From assembly GCA_002070955.1 (NCBI GenBank), contig MWEK01000004.1, forward strand, positions 62,001-126,000: DNA of 64,000 nucleotides, in the 5' to 3' direction. Positions within the stretch are counted from its first letter, which is position 1. Each line of letters starts with the position of its first letter. Below, in pieces: positions 42,327-50,964 of this stretch. This DNA comes from Planctomycetes bacterium ADurb.Bin069. GTDB taxonomy: Bacteria > Planctomycetota > UBA8108 > UBA8890 > UBA8898. Under the pieces are notes generated by a model. It did no database searches and was not told the DNA's origin. It worked only from the letters and a program-made list of their open reading frames with translations. A program made the position numbers and the translations under genes.

Positions 42327-44245
42327 TCGCGAAGATGTTGAAGGTCTACTGCGCGGCGCGCGCGCGCGACCGGGAGCGGCTGGTGGATGCGCTGGGCGAC
42401 CTGGGCGCCGTGCACCTGGTGCCGGTGGATCCGGCGAAGGCCGCGGCCGACGCGGGGACGAGCGCCGCCATCGATGCGCTGGGCCGCGCCCTCCAACTCG
42501 CCGCGAGCGCGGGCGCCGCCGGGACGCCGCCGGAGATCGGGGGCTTGGAGGCGGCGAGGGAGATGCTCGCGCTCTCGCGGCGCGCGACCGAGCTGGCCGC
42601 CCGCCTGCGGGCGCTTCACCGGCGGTTCGAGGCCCTGGCGCCCTGGGGCGAGGTCACCCGCGAGGCGCTCGACGCGCTGGAGGCGGCGGGCGCGGCGCCG
42701 CGCCTCTACGCCCTGGCCGCGCGGGATGTGCCCGCGATCCGGGCCGAATGCGTGCAGGTCGTCGCCGCGCTGCGGGGCGGCAAGGTCCTGGCGGCCGTCG
42801 TCGACCGCGGGGGCCGCGCCGTGCTTCCCGAGGGCGCCGAGGAAGTGCCGCGCCCCGCGACGGATCGGCCCGCCCTGCGGGCCGAGGCCGCGCGCATCGA
42901 AGCGGAGCTCGCGGCGGGCCGCGCGCGCATGCGCGCCCTCGCCGGGTTGCGGGAATCCATGGCGTGCGAGCTGACCGCGCTCGAGGCGCAGGCGGCCCGC
43001 GCGATCGCCGTGCGCGGCGGCGCGGGAGGCGAGGAGGTGTTCGCGCTGCAGGGCTGGGTGCCGGCGCGGCGCGCCGGGGACCTCGCCGCGGGCCTGGCCC
43101 GCGCGGGCTTGGACGCGGCGCTGCGCACCTTCGAGCCGGCCGAGGACGAGACGCCTCCGACGCTGATCGACTATCCCCGTTGGGTGAAGCCGATCAAGGG
43201 GCTCTTCGACATCCTGGCCACGCTGCCGGGATACCGCGAGGTGGATCTCTCGCCCTTTTTCATCATCACGATGCCGCTCTTCGCCGCCATTATCATCGCC
43301 GATGCCGGCTACGGCCTGGTGTTCGCCGCCGCGGCGTTGTGGCTGGGCCGAAAATTGCGGCGCGCCGCCGACAAGGTCAAAGCCCAGTTGCTCTTGGTGA
43401 TTGGAATCGCCACGATGCTCTGGGGGTTCTTCACGGGCAGCGTGTTCGGCTTCGGGCCCCTGGAAGTCGCGGGCTGGGGCGGAGCATGGGAAACGGCCGG
43501 CAAGGCGTTCAACGCCGTGCTGATCGGAGGCCGCGTCGATGGGGACGCCTTCGAGGCGGCGCTGGCGGTCTCGGAGCCCGCCGCGCGCGCCGCCGCGCTG
43601 GCCGCGCTCGGCGAAGACGGCATGGTGCACCTGCGCGTCGTGCTGATGAAGCTCAGCTTCTTGCTGGCCGTGGCGCACCTCGTCGGCGCGCGGCTGCGCG
43701 AAGCCGCCGCGCTGGCCCCGAACCAGCGGGCCCTGGCCAGCGTGGGCTGGGCGCTCGTCCTGGCGGGCATGTTCCGCGTGGTCTGGTTCCTGTTCTTCGA
43801 CCTGCAGGCGGACGCGGACGCGGGAATTCCCGGTTGGACGGCGGCGGTGTTGGCGGCCGGGGCGGCGCTGGCGATTCTCTTCGGGGTTCCGCACCGCAGC
43901 CTCTTGAGACGAGTGGGGGTGGGCTTCGCTTCGTCCCTGTTGCCCTTGGTGGGCACCTTCGGCGACACCATGAGCTACATCCGCCTCATGGCGCTGTCGC
44001 TGGCCGGCCTGCATATCGTGCAGGTGTTCCAAGTCCTGGCCGGCCGGCTGGCGGACGCGGCGACGTGGGGCGCGGGCGTCCCGCTTCTGGTGCTGGGGCA
44101 CGTCTTCAACATGTGCCTCTGTTTGATCGCGATCTTCGCGCACGGCGTGCGCCTGCACATGCTGGAGTTTTCCAACAACGCCGGCGTCACTTGGTCCGGA
44201 TATCCCTTCAAGCCCTTTGCAAACCACGATGGGGAGGAGCGCTGA
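42323..44245 (+). CDS. atpI: V-type ATPase membrane subunit I
   Basis: The product is 640 residues from GTG 42323, which overlaps the atpD stop in GTGA. The N-terminal half is a soluble, Ala/Arg-rich dumbbell domain (about 1-290). From about residue 300 there are seven to eight membrane helices: FFIITMPLFAAIIIADAGYG, a GFFTGSVFGFGP loop, and FGDTMSYIRLMALSLAGLHI, which carries the conserved Arg that faces the rotor ring. NNAGVTWSGYPFKPFA is the usual C-terminal end. It provides the half-channels for ion movement. Confidence 0.93.
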   Translation: MIAKMLKVYCAARARDRERLVDALGDLGAVHLVPVDPAKAAADAGTSAAIDALGRALQLAASAGAAGTPPEIGGLEAAREMLALSRRATELAARLRALHRRFEALAPWGEVTREALDALEAAGAAPRLYALAARDVPAIRAECVQVVAALRGGKVLAAVVDRGGRAVLPEGAEEVPRPATDRPALRAEAARIEAELAAGRARMRALAGLRESMACELTALEAQAARAIAVRGGAGGEEVFALQGWVPARRAGDLAAGLARAGLDAALRTFEPAEDETPPTLIDYPRWVKPIKGLFDILATLPGYREVDLSPFFIITMPLFAAIIIADAGYGLVFAAAALWLGRKLRRAADKVKAQLLLVIGIATMLWGFFTGSVFGFGPLEVAGWGGAWETAGKAFNAVLIGGRVDGDAFEAALAVSEPAARAAALAALGEDGMVHLRVVLMKLSFLLAVAHLVGARLREAAALAPNQRALASVGWALVLAGMFRVVWFLFFDLQADADAGIPGWTAAVLAAGAALAILFGVPHRSLLRRVGVGFASSLLPLVGTFGDTMSYIRLMALSLAGLHIVQVFQVLAGRLADAATWGAGVPLLVLGHVFNMCLCLIAIFAHGVRLHMLEFSNNAGVTWSGYPFKPFANHDGEER

Positions 44246-44248
44246 CCC

Positions 44249-44737
44249 ATGGAAATGACGGAATTCCTCGGACAATTCTCAGGCCAGCTCGGGTTCGGAC
44301 TGGCGCTGGGGCTCGCCGCCGCGGGCAGTTCCCTGGGCATCTGCGCCGCCGGCAGCGCCGCCGCGGGCGCCTGGGCGCGGGAGGGCCGCGAGGGCAAGCC
44401 GCTGCGCTTCAGCTACATCATTTTGACGGGCATGCCGCTGTCGCAGACGATCTACGCCTTCGTGTTCATGCTGATCGGCCTGCGCGGCATTGCCGCCGAG
44501 CCGGCAACCCTGATCGCCAACGCGGGCGCGGTGCTGGGCCTCGGGGTGACCTGCGGCCTGGCGCAGTTCTTCAGCGCCTGGATGCAGGGCGTCATCGGCG
44601 CGGCGGGCGTGCGCTGCCTGTCGGAGAGCGAGGGCAAGGGCTTCGCGTTCCTCATCATCGCCATGGGCATCGCCGAGACGGTCGGGCTCTTCGGCATGGT
44701 GCTCCTCTTCCTCGTTCTGCCGGTGGTGGCGCGGTAG
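44249..44737 (+). CDS. atpK: V-type ATPase ring subunit K (two-hairpin), likely Na+-binding
   Basis: A 162-residue, four-helix proteolipid made of two homologous hairpins. Helix 4 carries the ion-binding Glu (E143 in IAETVGLFG); helix 2 has S65-Q66 (MPLSQTIYAF) and helix 3 Q113 (WMQGVIGAAG). In Enterococcus hirae NtpK the Na+ ligands include T64, Q65, Q110 and E139, and these positions match, with Thr replaced by Ser. A single carboxylate per four-helix subunit is the V-type pattern. GAGGAG precedes the ATG. Confidence 0.92.
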   Translation: MEMTEFLGQFSGQLGFGLALGLAAAGSSLGICAAGSAAAGAWAREGREGKPLRFSYIILTGMPLSQTIYAFVFMLIGLRGIAAEPATLIANAGAVLGLGVTCGLAQFFSAWMQGVIGAAGVRCLSESEGKGFAFLIIAMGIAETVGLFGMVLLFLVLPVVAR

Positions 44738-44759
44738 CGCGGGCGCCGCGGGAGCGGGC

Positions 44760-45635
44760 ATGGGGCTCTACGAGCGCGAGTATTACCACGGGGAGCGGCG
44801 GTTCCGGATAGGGCTGCCCATGGGGCCGCGCTGGCGGACGTCGGCGGTGGCGTGGCTCATCGGCATCACGGTCGGCGCGCACTTCCTGCAGCTCATCCTC
44901 CAATCCGCGGGGCTGCCCCCCGTCCTGGACTGCGTTCCCTCCAAGGTCGTCGGCGAGTTCCAAATCTGGCGCCTGCTCACCGCCGCCTTCTGCCACGCCG
45001 ATCTCGGGCACCTCTTTTTCAACATGCTGTGCCTCTTCTTCTTCGGGCCGCAGATCGAGGGCCTGTACGGACGGCGCGACTTCACGGTCTTTTACCTCGC
45101 GGCGGCGGTCATCGGCAACCTGGCGTTCACGGCCGCGGCGTACGCCTCGGGCAATATCCACCAGCCCGTCATCGGAGCCTCGGGAGCCTGTTACGCGGTG
45201 CTCGTCCTGTGCGCCTTCTATTTCCCGCGCCAGATCGTGCTGCTCCTCATCATCCCCATGCCGCTCTGGTTCTTGAGCGCGTGCTTCGTGCTCAAGGACG
45301 TGATCGCCCTTTTAAACCCCCACGCCGACCCGTTGGTCGCCTACGTGGTGCACCTGGCGGGCGCGGCGACGGGGGCGCTCCACCGCCTGTTCGATCTGCG
45401 GGCGGGAACGCTGCTGGCCCGCGTGGCGCGCGCCCGCGCGCGCCGGCGTTGGCGCCGGACGTTCCAGGAACGGATCGAGGCGGACGACGGCGTGCCGCGG
45501 GACATCGAGGAACTCGAGCAGCGGCGTCTCGATCGGCTGCTCGGCAAAATTCACGAATCCGGCCGGGAGAGCCTGTCCGCCGAGGAACTCGCCTTTCTCG
45601 ACCGCATGAGCCAACGCTACCGGAGGCGCACGTGA
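44760..45635 (+). CDS. Rhomboid family intramembrane serine protease
   Basis: A 291-residue protein with six membrane helices (about 28-215). The signature is complete: WRLLTAAFCHADLGHLFFNM in loop 1/helix 2, the catalytic Ser141 in VIGASGACYAV (GxSG) and catalytic His198 in YVVHLAGAATG. A basic, soluble C-terminal region (about 215-291, RRRWRRTFQERIEADDG, then LDRLLGKIHESGRESL) follows, as in many bacterial rhomboids of this kind. It cleaves membrane proteins within the bilayer; the substrate is unknown. Overlaps the NUDIX gene start by 4 bases. Confidence 0.92.
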   Translation: MGLYEREYYHGERRFRIGLPMGPRWRTSAVAWLIGITVGAHFLQLILQSAGLPPVLDCVPSKVVGEFQIWRLLTAAFCHADLGHLFFNMLCLFFFGPQIEGLYGRRDFTVFYLAAAVIGNLAFTAAAYASGNIHQPVIGASGACYAVLVLCAFYFPRQIVLLLIIPMPLWFLSACFVLKDVIALLNPHADPLVAYVVHLAGAATGALHRLFDLRAGTLLARVARARARRRWRRTFQERIEADDGVPRDIEELEQRRLDRLLGKIHESGRESLSAEELAFLDRMSQRYRRRT

Positions 45636-46072
45636 TTTCCCAGGCCGCATGCGTTCCGTACCGCCGCGCGGGGGACGCCTACGAGATTCTCCTCATCACG
45701 AACCGCAAGGGCAGATGGGGCCTGCCGAAAGGCATCATCGACGGGGACGAGACGCCGCAGGAAACGGTGGCCAAGGAGGCGCTCGAGGAAGCCGGCATCG
45801 CGGGGACGGTGGAGGAGGAGGCGATCGGCGCCTTCGTCTACGCCAAGTGGGGCGAGACGCTCCGGGCCGACGTGTACCTCATGGAGGTCGTCGAGACCTA
45901 CGCCGATTTCCAGGAGTCGACCTTCCGCCGGCGCGAGTGGCTGCGCCCGGAGATCGCGCTCGCGCGGATTCGCAACCGCATGTACGCGGTCCTCCTGCGG
46001 GCGGTGGAGATTCTCGACGCGCGTTTCGGCATCGAAGTCGCGCGGGAGCGGCGCGGGCGCGGCGCCGATTAG
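45632..46072 (+). CDS. NUDIX hydrolase
   Basis: A 146-residue protein starting at GTG 45632, inside the rhomboid stop codon (GTGA). The Nudix box is at residues 34-56: GIIDGDETPQETVAKEALEE then AGI, with Lys replacing the usual Arg before the first metal-binding Glu. The nearby KGRWGLPKG and LRREW-like FRRREWLRPE segments resemble Nudix enzymes acting on diphosphoinositol- or dinucleoside-polyphosphate-like substrates. The true substrate is unknown. Translational coupling to the protease is probably only co-expression. Confidence 0.9.
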   Translation: MISQAACVPYRRAGDAYEILLITNRKGRWGLPKGIIDGDETPQETVAKEALEEAGIAGTVEEEAIGAFVYAKWGETLRADVYLMEVVETYADFQESTFRRREWLRPEIALARIRNRMYAVLLRAVEILDARFGIEVARERRGRGAD

Positions 46073-46153
46073 CCGCGGCGGAAGAGCGGCCGCGCCCGGC
46101 CCGGCCTCTCCGCGCCGCCGGAACGGCTTCGGGCGCGGGCGCCGGCAGGGCCC

Positions 46154-47476
46154 TCAGACCGTCTCCGGCACCACGTAGGGCGGCCGGTACTTGCGCGTGA
46201 GGAGCGCGTTCGCCTCGGCGTCGCCCACAAAGGTCTCGGTTTCGCCGTCCAGGACCAATCTCCGGCCGCCCACCCGGTGAGAAATGTTGCCGAGGTGGCA
46301 GAGGAACGTCGAGAGATGCCCTTCCTCGATGTCCGCCGCCGGGCGGGCGCGGCTCCACATGCATTCGATGAAGTTCTGGATGTGCGGCGCCGTCGATTGC
46401 CGGCCGTGGCCGAAGGGGCCGGGCGTGCCGTCCCGGTTCCACACCTGCCAGCCGTCGCCGTGGCGGCCGAAGACCATGATGCGGTCGCTGCCGTAAATCT
46501 CGATCTTGGTGGCATCGAGCTGCCAGAAGGGGAAAATATCGGCGTCGCGCTGCTTGTCGGTGCTCTTGCGCATGTACGGCGTCCAGAGCGTCATCTCGAA
46601 GGTCATGATCAGGTCGTCGTATTCGTAGGTGACGACTTGGGTATCGGGCGTCGCCTGTTTGTCCGCGAGGTGGAGGATGGCGGCCGCGCAGGCGACGGCG
46701 CGGGGATAGCGCGTCTGGGAGAACCAGCGCGCCAGGTCGAGCTGGTGAACGCCGTCGTTGACGATGTCGCCGCCTGAGTACTCCCACTTCCAGTTCCAGG
46801 CGCCGCCGTAGAAGTGATTGGGGTTGAAGCGGCGTGCGGGGGCCGGGCCGAGCCACCGGTCGTAATCGACGCCGTCGGGCGCGTCGCCGTCGGGCGCGTC
46901 CGCCAGCGTTCCACGGTGCTTCATGTTGTAGACGCGCATGAAGCGGACCCTGCCCAGCCCGCCGCCCTTGATGTACTCCAGCGCCTGCTTGGCGTACGGG
47001 GCGCTCCGGCCCTGCGTGCCGAGCTGGACGACCCGGCCGTACTTGCGCGCCGCCGCGACCATCCGGCGGCCTTCCCAGGCGTTGTGCGAGGCGGGCTTCT
47101 CGACGTAGACATCTTTCCCGGCCTGGCAGGCGAGAATCGTGGCGAGGGCGTGCCAGTGGTCGGGCGTGGCGATGACCGCCGCGTCGAGGCTCTTGTCGTC
47201 GAGCAGCTCCCGCAGGTCTTGGACGGCGGCGGGCTTCTTCCGCTGGGTCTTCTCGATGGCCGCGGCGCGCTGGGCGAAGAGCCGCGAGTCGACGTCGCAG
47301 ATGCACGCGACCTCGGCATCGGCGCGGGCGGCGAACTCCTGGGCGAGGGCGCTTCCCCGCCCGCGCACGCCCACGACCCCGACGCGGATGCGGTCGTTGG
47401 CGCCCGCGGCTCTCAACGCCCCCGCGGCCGCCGCGGCACAGGCCGCGCCGGACATGAAGCTTCTTCGGGTGAGCAT
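46154..47476 (-). CDS. Tat-exported Gfo/Idh/MocA family oxidoreductase
   Basis: A 440-residue protein from ATG 47476, with GGGAGG upstream. The N-terminus MLTRRSFMSGAACAAAAAG is a twin-arginine signal. The Rossmann fold begins IRVGVVGVRGRGSALA; the catalytic EKP is intact in DVYVEKPASHN, and GGDIVNDGVHQLDLARWF is the substrate-domain His/Asp motif common in planctomycete members. Family enzymes oxidise sugars, inositols or their derivatives with NAD(P); a cofactor-bound enzyme folded before export fits Tat. Probably co-transcribed after the isomerase-like gene upstream (43-base gap). Confidence 0.92.
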   Translation of the reverse strand: MLTRRSFMSGAACAAAAAGALRAAGANDRIRVGVVGVRGRGSALAQEFAARADAEVACICDVDSRLFAQRAAAIEKTQRKKPAAVQDLRELLDDKSLDAAVIATPDHWHALATILACQAGKDVYVEKPASHNAWEGRRMVAAARKYGRVVQLGTQGRSAPYAKQALEYIKGGGLGRVRFMRVYNMKHRGTLADAPDGDAPDGVDYDRWLGPAPARRFNPNHFYGGAWNWKWEYSGGDIVNDGVHQLDLARWFSQTRYPRAVACAAAILHLADKQATPDTQVVTYEYDDLIMTFEMTLWTPYMRKSTDKQRDADIFPFWQLDATKIEIYGSDRIMVFGRHGDGWQVWNRDGTPGPFGHGRQSTAPHIQNFIECMWSRARPAADIEEGHLSTFLCHLGNISHRVGGRRLVLDGETETFVGDAEANALLTRKYRPPYVVPETV

Positions 47477-47519
47477 GGCGCGCCTCCCTCCCGATCGGGC
47501 TTTGGGCCCCGCGGCCCGG

Positions 47520-48410
47520 TTACACGTCGCAGAGGCGGAAAGCCTGCTCCAGCGCCGCGAACGGATCGCCGGACGGCACGAATTCATGCGCCACCCAGCC
47601 GTCGAACTTGAGGTCCGCGATGGCGCGCATGATCGCGGGGTAGTTGAGTTCCTGGGAGGCGTCGATTTCGTGGCGGCCCGGGTTGCCCCCCGTATGGAAG
47701 TGGCCGATGTGTTGGATGTTTCCGCGGATCGTCCTGATGACGTCGCCCTCCATGATCTGCATGTGGTAGATGTCGTAAAGCAGTTTGAATCTCGGCGAAC
47801 CGACGCCTTTCACCACCTCGACGCCCCAGGCCGTGCGGTCGCACTGGTAGTCCTTGTGGTCGACCTTGCTGTTGAGCAGTTCCATGCACATCGTGACCTT
47901 CTTGCGCTCGGCGTAGCCGGCGACGCGCTTCAGGCCCTCGACGCAGTTCTTGATGCCCTCGTCATCCGGGAGGCCCTTGCGCTCGCCCGACATGCAGATG
48001 ACGTTCGGGACGCCGGCCTCGGCGGCCAGATCGAGATTCCGCTTCATCTCCTCGACGAAGCGGTCGTGATTATCCTTGCGGTTCCAGCCGTTGCTGATGG
48101 AGCCGGCGCCGGGCGCCATGGTCGGCGTCAGACCGTGCTTTTTCACCGTCGGCCAGTCGTTTGCGCCGATGAGATCGATGCCCTTGATGCCGATCTTGGC
48201 GCAGTTGGCGGCCAGCGTCTCGAGGGACCACCAGGAGTCGAAGCACCACTTGGAGACCGACTGCCGAAGGCGTCCCTTGACGGCGGCGGCGGCCTCCGCC
48301 GCGGCCAAGCACGAACGCGGGGCCGCGAGCGCGGCGGCGGCCGCGGCGGCGCCCGCCAGGGCCGCGCGGCGGCTAACGGCGGAAGGCGCGGGCGAGGTTT
48401 TGCGTGGCAT
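47520..48410 (-). CDS. Tat-exported sugar phosphate isomerase/epimerase (hydroxypyruvate isomerase-like)
   Basis: A 296-residue protein from ATG 48410 (AAAGGAG upstream) with SRRAALAGAAAAAAALAAP as Tat signal. The mature part is a xylose-isomerase-like TIM barrel: SKWCFDSWWSLETL, metal-binding Glu in TMCMELLNSK, Asp/His in LLYDIYHMQIMEGD, His in HIGHFHTGGNPGRHE and Glu in VAHEF. The match is closest to hydroxypyruvate isomerase-like proteins, but periplasmic members may epimerise or dehydrate oxidised sugars. It pairs with the downstream oxidoreductase, a common planctomycete cassette. Confidence 0.88.
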   Translation of the reverse strand: MPRKTSPAPSAVSRRAALAGAAAAAAALAAPRSCLAAAEAAAAVKGRLRQSVSKWCFDSWWSLETLAANCAKIGIKGIDLIGANDWPTVKKHGLTPTMAPGAGSISNGWNRKDNHDRFVEEMKRNLDLAAEAGVPNVICMSGERKGLPDDEGIKNCVEGLKRVAGYAERKKVTMCMELLNSKVDHKDYQCDRTAWGVEVVKGVGSPRFKLLYDIYHMQIMEGDVIRTIRGNIQHIGHFHTGGNPGRHEIDASQELNYPAIMRAIADLKFDGWVAHEFVPSGDPFAALEQAFRLCDV

Positions 48411-48494
48411 GGGGACTCCTTTCTCGTTAGGGGCCGTTGTCCGCCGGGAGCGGCGGCCGGAGGCGCAACACCGCGGCGCGCGCCGTCCGAGGCG

Positions 48495-48523
48495 ATGGTA
48501 GCCGAGGCGCTCGCGGCGGTCAA
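48495..48523 (-). promoter_or_regulatory. Promoter for the isomerase-oxidoreductase pair
   Basis: Minus strand TTGACC (48523-48518), 17 bases, TACCAT (48500-48495). The leader to the ATG at 48410 is about 78 bases. Confidence 0.5.
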
Positions 48524-48562
48524 TCGTCCGGCCGGCGCCCCGAAGCCGCGTCATTTTTGCGC

Positions 48563-48591
48563 TTGACGGCTCTTATGAAACTGCCTATAAT
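48563..48591 (+). promoter_or_regulatory. Near-perfect promoter for the DUF2339/DUF3999 operon
   Basis: TTGACG (48563-48568), exactly 17 bases, TATAAT (48586-48591). It is the best promoter match I found in the window. GGGAGG before the ATG at 48634 completes a strong expression signal. Confidence 0.75.
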
Positions 48592-48633
48592 GCCGCCGCG
48601 TTTCCGCTGCTCCTGAGGTCGGGAGGAAGCGAG

Positions 48634-50964
48634 ATGGAGGCGGAAATCCTGGAAATCCTTCTTCTGGGGCTCATTGCCATTGCCACGCCGATCATAGGGC
48701 TGATCGCCTTCGTGCGTGTTTTCATCCTTGGCGCGCGAATCAGGCGGATGGAGAACCGGCTCGTCGCCCTGGAGCGTCGCGGCGATCCGCGGGAGGAAGC
48801 ATGGCCGCCTGCGGCACCGGCCGTTTCTGTCGCGCCTGCGGCACCGGCCGTTTCTGTCGCGCCGGCCGCGCCGGCCACCCCGGCCGCGCCGGCCACACCT
48901 GCCGCCATATCGCCGCCGCGCCCCGCCCCGGCGCCGCTTGTCGCGCCGCTGCCACCCGTGGTCCGCCCCGCCGAGCCGGCGCGCGCCGCCGCGCCGCCGA
49001 CCGCTTGGATCGAATTCGAACGGCGTCTCGGCACGCGCTGGTTGAGCTGGATCGGCGCCCTCATTATCGTGGTCGCGCTCGCCTTCCTTCTCAAATTCGT
49101 TTACGACCTGGGCCTGCTCGGACCGGCCGGCCGCGTCGCCGTCGGCTTGGCCGTGAGCTTCGGAATTCTGTGCCTGGGCGAGTTCAAGCTCAGGCGCGCG
49201 AGCGATCTTCTCTCCCAGGCGGTGAGCGCCGCGGGCGGGGGCGGGCTCTTCCTGACGACGTTTCTCGCCTTCAAGTTCTACGGCTTCTCAGGCAGACTCG
49301 CCACATTCGTGCTGCTCGTTTACTTCGCCGCGTTCCTCACCGCTCTCGCCGTGACCAGGCGCGGCGCCGTGCTGGCCGTGCTGGGGCTCGTGAGCGCCTA
49401 TGCCACGCCGTTCCTGCTCTCGACCGGCCAGGATCAGGCCGAGATGCTTTTTGCGTATCTCGCGATTTTCGCCCTCGCGAGCGCCGCGCTCAGGCTCGCC
49501 TGCCCGTGGCGCTGGCCGACGCTGCTGTGCGCCGTGTTCACGGCGGTCTACTACGCGGGCTGGTACACGAAGTTCTATACGCCCGAGCGCCTCGGGATCG
49601 CCCTGGCGGGCGCGCTGATCTTCCCGGTCCTTTTTACGTTCTCGGCGCTGGTCCGCGGCGCGCGGCGCCGGAGCGAGATCCTGCCGGTGGATCTCGCGCT
49701 TACCGCGGCGGCCGTCGCGGCGGCCGTCGGGCAGGCGTGGGTGCTCCTGGCCCCGGCGCACGAGACGCCGCTCGCCTTCACGCTCATCGGCGTCACGGTT
49801 TTCGGGCTGGGAGTGCTGCGGGTCATGCGCGCGCGGCGCATGAGCACGGCCGCCGCCGAGGAAACGATGCTGCTCGTCTCCGCGGTGCCGCTGGCACTCC
49901 TCGTGCCCGCTCTCCTGAAGGCCGAGGGGGCGGTCATCGGTTGGGCGTTTGCGGCGGCGGCCTTTGCCACCGTCGGCGGAAGCGCGCGGCGGCTGGCGCT
50001 GTTCGCCCTGGCGGGCGCGTGCCTCTTGGCGTCGTGGGTTGCCGGCAGCGACGCCGGAGTGGAGCACTCGGGGTACTTCCGCGTTATCGCCAATCCGGTG
50101 TTTCTGGCCTGGTGCGCCTTGGTGGCGGCCTGCTTCTATACGGGAGCGCGTTTCCGCGCGGCCCTAGGGCCGCGGCAGGGGGGCCTGGGCATGCTCGGCG
50201 CGGGCGTGCAGGTCTTCGCGGTCGCGGCATTCCTCGGCTTGCTTTCCTACGAGGCGGTCGCGTGGTTCAACGGTCAGAAAAGCACGCTGCACTTCTTAGA
50301 CTCGGACGGGCGCAACGCGCTGTCCGACTACCAAACGGCGGTGCTGGCGATCCTGTGGGCCCTGTACCCGTGGATCTATCTCTGGGGTGCGAGAGCGCGG
50401 CCGTGGCTCTGGCGCGCGGCGGCGGTTCACTACGCGGTGCTCGGCGTCGGCTTCCTCTGGCTCCTCGCCTGTCTTCACGCGCAGCCGGCGATGTACTTCC
50501 TCAACTTCTCCCTGGCGGCGTGCGCGCTCTTTCCCGCCATGGTATTCGTGACAGCGCGGCGTTTCGCGCCCGGCAACCCCGCCGCGGCGCGCGGGCTCGA
50601 GCTCTACGGACATGCGCTCGCCCTCGCGCTCCTGACGACGGAGATCGTCGGCAATCCCATCCTCCGCGAGTGGGCGCCGAAACACTATTACTGGATCAAG
50701 ATGGCGCTCGTCTCCGTTGGGTGGGCTCTCTGGGGCGTCGGCATGGTGGGGTGGGGCATCAAGCGGAGCCGGATCTCTTGGCGCTGGTTCGGCCTGATCC
50801 TCCTGGGCGTCACCGTGATCAAGGTCTTCACGGTGGATCTCGTGGAAGCGCGGGATCTCTGGCGCGTCCTCTCCTTCGCCGCGCTGGGAGGACTGCTTCT
50901 GGTTTGCTCGTATGCCTACATTCGCCGTGAGGCACGGAGGCGATCGGAATGCGAAGGAAATTGA
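48634..50964 (+). CDS. DUF2339 multi-pass membrane protein
   Basis: A 776-residue protein. After one N-terminal helix (ILLLGLIAIATPIIGLIAFV) and a short coiled segment there is an Ala/Pro repeat linker (about 66-125), then WIEFERRLGTRWLSWIGALI, the conserved entry to the DUF2339 membrane domain. About 20 further helices follow, with LVSAYATPFLLSTGQD and the closing LLGVTVIKVFTVDLVEARDL that is diagnostic of the family. The function of DUF2339 is unknown; members are often paired with DUF3999 genes, as here with a 16-base overlap, and are proposed to act at the envelope. Confidence 0.9.
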   Translation: MEAEILEILLLGLIAIATPIIGLIAFVRVFILGARIRRMENRLVALERRGDPREEAWPPAAPAVSVAPAAPAVSVAPAAPATPAAPATPAAISPPRPAPAPLVAPLPPVVRPAEPARAAAPPTAWIEFERRLGTRWLSWIGALIIVVALAFLLKFVYDLGLLGPAGRVAVGLAVSFGILCLGEFKLRRASDLLSQAVSAAGGGGLFLTTFLAFKFYGFSGRLATFVLLVYFAAFLTALAVTRRGAVLAVLGLVSAYATPFLLSTGQDQAEMLFAYLAIFALASAALRLACPWRWPTLLCAVFTAVYYAGWYTKFYTPERLGIALAGALIFPVLFTFSALVRGARRRSEILPVDLALTAAAVAAAVGQAWVLLAPAHETPLAFTLIGVTVFGLGVLRVMRARRMSTAAAEETMLLVSAVPLALLVPALLKAEGAVIGWAFAAAAFATVGGSARRLALFALAGACLLASWVAGSDAGVEHSGYFRVIANPVFLAWCALVAACFYTGARFRAALGPRQGGLGMLGAGVQVFAVAAFLGLLSYEAVAWFNGQKSTLHFLDSDGRNALSDYQTAVLAILWALYPWIYLWGARARPWLWRAAAVHYAVLGVGFLWLLACLHAQPAMYFLNFSLAACALFPAMVFVTARRFAPGNPAAARGLELYGHALALALLTTEIVGNPILREWAPKHYYWIKMALVSVGWALWGVGMVGWGIKRSRISWRWFGLILLGVTVIKVFTVDLVEARDLWRVLSFAALGGLLLVCSYAYIRREARRRSECEGN

